Below, piece after piece: positions 58,642 to 64,000 of a stretch of 64,000 nt of DNA; within the stretch, counting starts at the first letter, position 1, and the number at the start of each line of letters is the position of its first letter. The notes below the pieces were generated by a model. The model worked only from the letters and a program-made list of their open reading frames with translations. It was not told the origin of the DNA and made no database searches. The translations under genes and the position numbers were made by a program. This DNA is from Brachypterus glaber (Eukaryota > Arthropoda > Insecta > Coleoptera > Kateretidae): assembly GCA_958510825.1 (NCBI GenBank), contig OY294047.1, forward strand, positions 37,111,747-37,175,746, read 5' to 3'.

Positions 58642-59945
58642 TAGTGTTGCCGCCTAAAGCGATAGTTATCGCCAATAAATACCTCTCGTATCGCAACTAC
58701 GATGCGATAGTTCAAAAGTTATCGTCTCGCACAAACGATAACGAGAGGCCTCTCGTTATCGCCTACCTCTCGCGATAACGATACTTATCGTTCAAGCGTA
58801 AAAGTTGAATATTTCAGCCATCTAACATTAGTTAAAGGAATTTGACACAAACGTCATTATTTAATTTTTGAATTTAATAATGCAAATATATTCTTTAATG
58901 GGCATTATGCATCATACATTAGCACATAATAAAAGGATTTTATCTCTTAAAATCGTATCCAAGGCAGGAACCTCTTCAATATTGTCCTATTTTTATAGCA
59001 GATACAAAAACATGAACTCCAGGCAGATGCACTAAGTACCTAACTAGGACTATAGTAAGTACAGTAGTATTTGACTAATACGAGGGGTAATTTAAAAGAA
59101 GGCAAAAATTTCAAATCTGGTATTTGTAGGATTTGAGTGCTAAACATCAATTTTAACAGTGTTTATATATTTTGCTTTCTCATATTTACTTTCCCATAAA
59201 GAAAAAGGAAAAAAATAATATAAAATTACATCTGCATCAGAAATTTTAAAACTCTAGCTCAAAGCTTTCTTAAGTCTTAAGACAGACCGACAAACATATT
59301 TTTTTAATTATTTTGATCTCGATTCTCGACCTTTCAGGAAAACATAAGATGATTTAGGCAAAAAAAAAATGTTTAATTTGTTTTCTATGACAATACTTTC
59401 TTTATGAGAAAGTAAACATGGGAAAGCAAAATATATAAACAATGTTAAAATTGATGTTTAGCACTCAAATCCTACAAACACCAGATCTGGAGTTTTTGCC
59501 TTCTTTTAAATTACCCCTCGTATTAGTCAAATACTACCGTACTTACTATAGTCCTAGTTAGGTACTTAGTGCATCTGCTTGGAGTTCATGTTTTTGTATC
59601 TGCTATAAAAATAGGACATTGTTGAAGAGGTTCCTGCCTTGGATACGATTTTAAAAGATAAAAGCCTTTTATTATATGCTAATGTATGATGCATAATGCC
59701 TATTAAAGAATATATTTGAATTTTAAAAATCATTAAATTCAAAAATTAAGTAATGACGTTTGTGTCAAATATTTTTATCTGATTTTAGGTGGCTTTAACA
59801 TTCGACTGTCTCGCGTCAGTCTCGTTACTGGCGAGAGGCCTCTCGTTATCGTTACAACGATACCATATTTTTTCACCTCTCGCTATTATTCTGTCCAACG
59901 ATAACGAGACGATAGCGAGACGATAGGCCTTAGGCGGCAACACTA
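58642..59945. mobile_element. hAT-type foldback element
   Basis: Perfect 8-bp duplication TTAATAAC at 58634-58641 and 59946-59953 around ends TAGTGTTGCCGCCTAA and the inverse. Arms of about 560 bp pair nearly end to end (58642-59205 with 59390-59945), leaving a loop of about 185 bp with AAAGCTTTCTTAAGTCTTAAG. Subterminal parts are dense in CTCTCG and GCGATA/TATCGC motifs. No coding sequence. Confidence 0.88.
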
Positions 59946-60406
59946 TTAATAACAAATGTTGCCTGGGGTTCCAAAAAGGCAAAAACGATCAGTATTTACT
60001 ACGGTAATGAATTTTCAGTGTATGTCACGCGCAAGGGACCTACACTTATGCATTTTCCCAGTAATGATCAGTAGTCGGCGTAAACTCAGTTATCAACGTT
60101 GAAAATAAACACAGAAACATAGGCTTGCGGAATAATTTTTCCGAATTATGAAGGAAATTTTTATAAAGGTCACTAAATCGAAACATCTGACGACTAATTT
60201 GTTATACACAACAATATTGACTATATATATTAACTATAGATATTTTAGATTTTAAGCTTTCACGGCCATTAAGATATAAAGAACTTTCACTTTCGGGTTG
60301 AGACCGTGTTAATGGATTTTCACTTTCCGACGTTTCGTCTCTTACTACTAGAGACATCTTCAGGGATTAATCTGAAACTAAGTTTCGAATCAACTTGTGT
60401 CACTAT

Positions 60407-60710
60407 TTATGACGAGTTGTGGTTATTCACCCGTGACGAGGTTTTTCCTATCAAAGACTTCCATATTGCAGGTAAGTGGTAACCAGTGTCCCGATTGATA
60501 TTGTTAGGATGCTTGATGATTTCTATCGATTCCCGTATCTTCCTTGGCATTTTTCTGTTTTCTGTTAATATTTGTTTTGTTTCAGACAAATTGATTTTAT
60601 GACCTGTTTCATGTACATGTTCGGCTACTGCCGATAAGGAAATTTGTTTCTTTCCTATATTGCGCTCATGCTCTTGAAGTCTTGTAGAAATTTTTCTCTT
60701 AGTTTCACAT
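60407..60710 (-). pseudogene. Penelope-like GIY-YIG domain fragment, minus-strand copy
   Basis: The frame reads ICETKRKISTRLQEHERNIG, then AEHVHETGHKINLSE and KMPRKIRESIEIIKHPNNIN to the stop. This is the middle and end of the GIY-YIG endonuclease domain of Penelope-like elements. The GVY-YIG start is missing; the Met at 60739 is in unrelated sequence. It retains the Glu/His-rich centre that the plus-strand copy lacks. Confidence 0.8.
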
Positions 60711-60726
60711 ATGTAAATGTAAATGT

Positions 60727-60969
60727 TTGACTTCAACAAAAGACAAAATACCCCTGAGTTCAGAAGGCGTATATAAAATACCCTGCTCCTGTGGTACGGT
60801 TTACATAGGTGAAACTAAGAGAAAAATGCCAAGGAAGATACGGGAATCGATAGAAATCATCAAGCATCCTAACAATATTAATCGGGACACTGGTTACCAC
60901 TTACCTGCAATATGGAAGTCTTTGATAGGAAAAACCTCGTCACGGGTGAATAACCACAACTCGTCATAA
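60727..60969 (+). pseudogene. Penelope-like GIY-YIG domain fragment, plus-strand copy
   Basis: Contains the domain start EGVYKIPCSCGTVYIGETKRK, with the GVY and YIG motif halves, and the end KMPRKIRESIEIIKHPNN. About 45 residues between them are missing relative to the minus-strand copy, an in-frame deletion. The last 40 residues are identical in the two copies. Confidence 0.82.
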
Positions 60970-61490
60970 ATAGTGACACAAGTTGATTCGAAACTTAGTT
61001 TCAGATTAATCCCTGAAGATGTCTCTAGTAGTAAGAGACGAAACGTCGGAAAGTGAAAATCCATTAACACGGTCTAAACCCGAAAGTGAAAGTTCTTTAT
61101 AACTATTATTATGTATAAATATCGGTGTTTTTCAAAGAAAAAAACGATATTCGATTTTTATCTTTTAAGAATACGAAAGTTTTTTATTTTTGTTTATCGA
61201 TAACTTTTTTTCCTACCTAACTCGTTTAAATGGAATCATTAAAAAACATCAAGATAAAAAGAAATAAAAATATAAATATTTAAAACCAACGCTAGAGTCG
61301 ACGCGGTGCCTATGCGAGTACTGGAAATTCGCCGAGTACTGGCAATTTTCTAGATAACTCGAGATACCTATCCTGTTCTTTTGAGCATATTATATTTTTT
61401 TCTTGATTGCATGCTATAATAACTCGTGCACAATTTTCAATTATACGTTTTTCTATTTAATTTCTTATTATATTATTCACAGCGCCTGCA

Positions 61491-61914
61491 CACGGAAAGA
61501 AATTATTGGGCTCTGCGCTATACATTATAAGATATTTGGTAACAGTGGCAAATTATAGTGATTTAAGCTATAGATTATAAGGGAAACAATAACTAATAAT
61601 GTTAAAAATAAATTGGAAACGATTATATATATTACAGACACGATTATATTTATTACAGGCACTATTATAAATTTACAGAAATTTTATTATATTATAAAAA
61701 TTATTAGCACGGACAATAATTAAATCTATTTAAGCTATAAATGCCATAATATTTGTTATATTTTATTATTCACTAAACAATTAAAGTATTTCATATAAAT
61801 TTTTACACTGACTGCCATAATTGTAAGAGAAAGCCTTGTATTTATATAATAAGCGATTATAATTTGCTTAGTATGTGTGTTATAGCGCTCCTAGCTATAA
61901 TTTTTTTTTCCGTG
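61491..61914. mobile_element. Possible MITE with CACGGAAA ends
   Basis: CACGGAAAGAAATTAT with CTCTGCGCTAT on the left resembles the inverse of TATAGCGCTCCTAGC with TTTTTCCGTG on the right. The interior repeats ATTATAA and TTATAAT motifs. The target duplication is unclear. Confidence 0.4.
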
Positions 61915-62330
61915 CTGCACTAGAATAATATTATACTGTAGTTTCTAATTTTCAAAATAAATCAAAAATGGTCCTAGACGAAAAATTCTTGGATATACAT
62001 TTGTTTCATGAAAAAATAAGCAACTTTTTTTTTTAAATGTTCGTCCCTCCGTCTGTCTGTCCGTCCGATGTCACGATTTTTGTGAACACGATAACTCAAG
62101 AACGAATAATCCGATCGATTTGAAATTTTCAGGAAAAATCAAGTTCTACGAGGGGAAGGTCCCTATTGTTTTTGAAAGTAATCCCCACAAAATCAAAAAA
62201 GTTATGGTGGGGGGTTAAACTTAAAAAAAAAATCGAAAAAAGCTGAAAGAACAAAATTTCGATTTAAGTAATTTTTTCAGGAAAAATTAGTTTTATTATA
62301 AGGAGCAATTCTACAAGTCCAAACGATTTT
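61915..62330 (+). repeat. Family Q repeat, copy 3
   Basis: CTGTAGTTTCTAATTTTC, CATGAAAAAATAAGCAAC, a CTGTCTGTCCGTCCG tract, CACGATAACTCAAGAACG, AATAATCCGATCGATTTG and GGAAAAATCAAGTTCTACGA appear in the same order as in the copy at 56380-56940. Confidence 0.65.
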
Positions 62331-62512
62331 TTTTTTGATTTTTTTTTGAATTTGTTTTTATTTTTTGTTTTTTGCAAAAAGAAAACTAAATAAAAAGATT
62401 GAAAAATTAAAAAAAAAATAATTTTTCTTCAATATTTTTTCGTTTAAAAAAAAATTTATTTTTTTTGTTATTTTTTTAAATTATTCTTTTTTAAGTTTTT
62501 GTGAAATGCAAT

Positions 62513-62576
62513 ATACCATTTACTGTAAATAATATATAATGGAATGCGTAGCATTACATAACTTCACGGCTTGTTT
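62513..62576 (-). repeat. Short repeat T, copy 2
   Basis: Inverse of 31720-31780: ATACCATTTACTGTAAATAA, then GGAATGCGTAGCATTAC and CTTCACGGCTTGTTTATAA. Confidence 0.7.
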
Positions 62577-62579
62577 ATA

Positions 62580-64000
62580 ATTAGAAGTAAAAATATCTGT
62601 ATACATAATGCTTGGTATTTTATTACATACTCTTTACTGTAGAATGATAGAAAAATATCACTTTTTATTATTTTTTTCCAAAATTTGTAATTATATTATT
62701 ATAATATTAGGTAATAAAAGTTTTTTATCCAATACATACAGATAATGACACAATTGCCTGCTTTATTTTAAATAGATAAACTCAATAATAACCCCCGCGT
62801 GGCTTTTACTTTATTGAGTGGATAATTATTTATTTTACCCACTCAACTGTCACTTGTCAAATTATTTTCTTGTAAATGTCATTAAAATTTTTAATAAAAA
62901 TATGAATTTCTAACCTATTTATTGGATAAAACCTTGTATGGCACTCATGGGTAAACCGATATATAAACTATTTTTATTAATTTGAGAATTTGAAGTTTAT
63001 TTGTTCTAGAAACTAAAACTAAAAAAAAAGCTAAAAAACGATTTAAGTTTCGATGCATGCTGATGGATAATTTATCCTGGATAAACTACACAAAAAAAAA
63101 CAAAATTCAAAGAAATATTTATTCCTAGAAACATTTGGATAGGTCACATGCTAAGACGCGAGGGAAAGCTGGGAAAAATTGTAAAATTATTACTTTCAGA
63201 AAAAAATATTATTTTTTTTTTTTGAAAATATTCTTCTTGCTATAATGCTACGAAGAGTATAATATTATTAATTAAAATTAATCACTTAATAATAAGTATT
63301 TGCACAAACAAGGTTATGGAAAAACATAGAGAGGATGTGAAAAATCTAACTTTTATTCAGCAAATTCTTGTCGAATAATTAATCATGTAAATATTCTTAC
63401 AGTACATGTATGTATTATACATGTATAATACATATATGTATATGCATCTTACAAAATTTGTAATTTAATTTGTAATTTAATTACATGGGACTTAAGGGTG
63501 CATTCTGGTTTGGACTTTTCAAAAAAATCGATTGTTTTCTTTTACATTTTTCAAAAGTATATGTAGACTTTTTCATAATTTTTCATTAAAAAAATTTAAT
63601 ACGCGTTTTTCTCTATACTGTTTCATAATTTTTTATTAAAAAAAAAACTTTTATCCAACACCTTCACAGAAACACTTGTTTTGAGCACTATTTTAAATGT
63701 CAAAGGTGAGTTTTTCACCCACTCTTTTACGTACAGCTTTTGATCTCACCCAAAATTAGTTACATACCCTATTAAGTATTATAACTATTCTATAAATAGA
63801 AGCACGTTAACTAAACCATAAAAATTTAAGAAAACCCCAAATTATTCTTTAGTTTTTGAATAAAATACTGTTTTTATTAAAAATTCTGTCATCACCGCGT
63901 CCATTTTGACGTTTGTAAGAAATGTAAAACTAGCAATTGTTTATTTTTAATAGGCATACTTATTATTTTAGTATCAAGAAAACTTAATCTTAATATTTTT
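62580..64000. other. Otherwise featureless right end of window
   Basis: AT-rich. Apart from the LINE remnant at 63130-63195 and a small TATACATGTATA-type palindrome near 63400-63440, nothing is supported. Confidence 0.4.
63130..63195 (+). pseudogene. Tiny LINE remnant (WIGHMLRREG)
   Basis: The frame starting at 63130 reads NIWIGHMLRREGKLGKIV. It resembles the W-(I/F)-GH-(V/I)-LR segment near the C-terminus of RTE/I-type reverse transcriptases. It is about 22 codons with nothing recognisable on either side. Confidence 0.4.

Larger units (their letters stand above)
60246..61100. mobile_element. Penelope-like element, inverted pair of 3' ends
   Basis: Two copies of the 3' part of a Penelope-like element lie head to head: 60272-60720 on the minus strand and about 60735-61100 on the plus strand. 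Each carries a GIY-YIG endonuclease fragment and the same 3' noncoding tail with GTCTCTAGTAGTAAGAGAC and GAAACGTCGG. The outermost CTTTCACTTTCGGG sequences mirror each other. The reverse transcriptase is absent. Confidence 0.8.
60069..61341 (-). repeat. Repeat P, copy 2, split by a Penelope-like insertion
   Basis: Inverse of 22750-23147: CAGTAGTCGGCGTAAACTC at the left and CGCCGAGTACTG at the right. The insertion occupies about 60246-61100, near the phrase ATTAACTATAGATAT. Confidence 0.82.

Overview
The window is AT-rich eukaryotic DNA, almost certainly from an arthropod and most likely an insect. The evidence is the set of element families: a Transib (RAG1-related) transposase, a mariner-type transposase, a Maverick/Polinton-like element, a Penelope-like GIY-YIG element, 5'-truncated LINEs, and many hAT, CACTA and Harbinger-like non-autonomous elements. 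I do not recognise the species. No complete host gene is visible. The only host-gene hint is a short exon-like segment near 23.43 kb. The window reads as a repeat-rich gene desert, possibly heterochromatic.

Layout. 0-9.5 kb is a nest of mariner-derived MITEs, a CACTA-ended element split by a LINE, two copies of an abundant family with CCCCTNAGGGG-box repeats (called family G here), and an hAT MITE with a perfect 8-bp target duplication. 9.63-13.7 kb is a satellite of about 21 units of about 194 bp with visible higher-order structure. 14-19.7 kb holds three more family G copies and a 2.3-kb foldback element. 20.8-22.8 kb is an open, spliced Transib transposase gene cut off before its third catalytic acidic residue. 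24-25.7 kb is an internally deleted mariner with the third catalytic residue spaced DD41D. 27.3-27.9 kb is a LINE 3' end.

32.33-47.22 kb is the largest structure: a 14.9-kb Maverick/Polinton-like element. Its inverted arms of 2.55 and 2.8 kb are nearly identical where compared, are built of tandem units, and each carry tRNA-like box A/B promoter motifs. Its interior keeps three open reading frames: a Polinton PolB N-terminal-like fragment, a capsid-associated candidate, and a coiled-coil MGVDKFGR protein. I see no polymerase core, integrase, ATPase, protease or major capsid gene.

47.2-64 kb contains a Harbinger-like hairpin MITE, foldback elements, two hAT elements with perfect 8-bp duplications, the second CACTA copy, and an inverted pair of Penelope-like fragments inserted in a repeat whose other copy lies against the Transib gene 38 kb away.

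The coding sequences do not form a pathway; they are independent mobile-element genes. The points most worth following are the Transib ORF (decay or domestication), the Maverick derivative with large homogenised tandem arms, and mariner-type elements that share one interior block but carry different termini.
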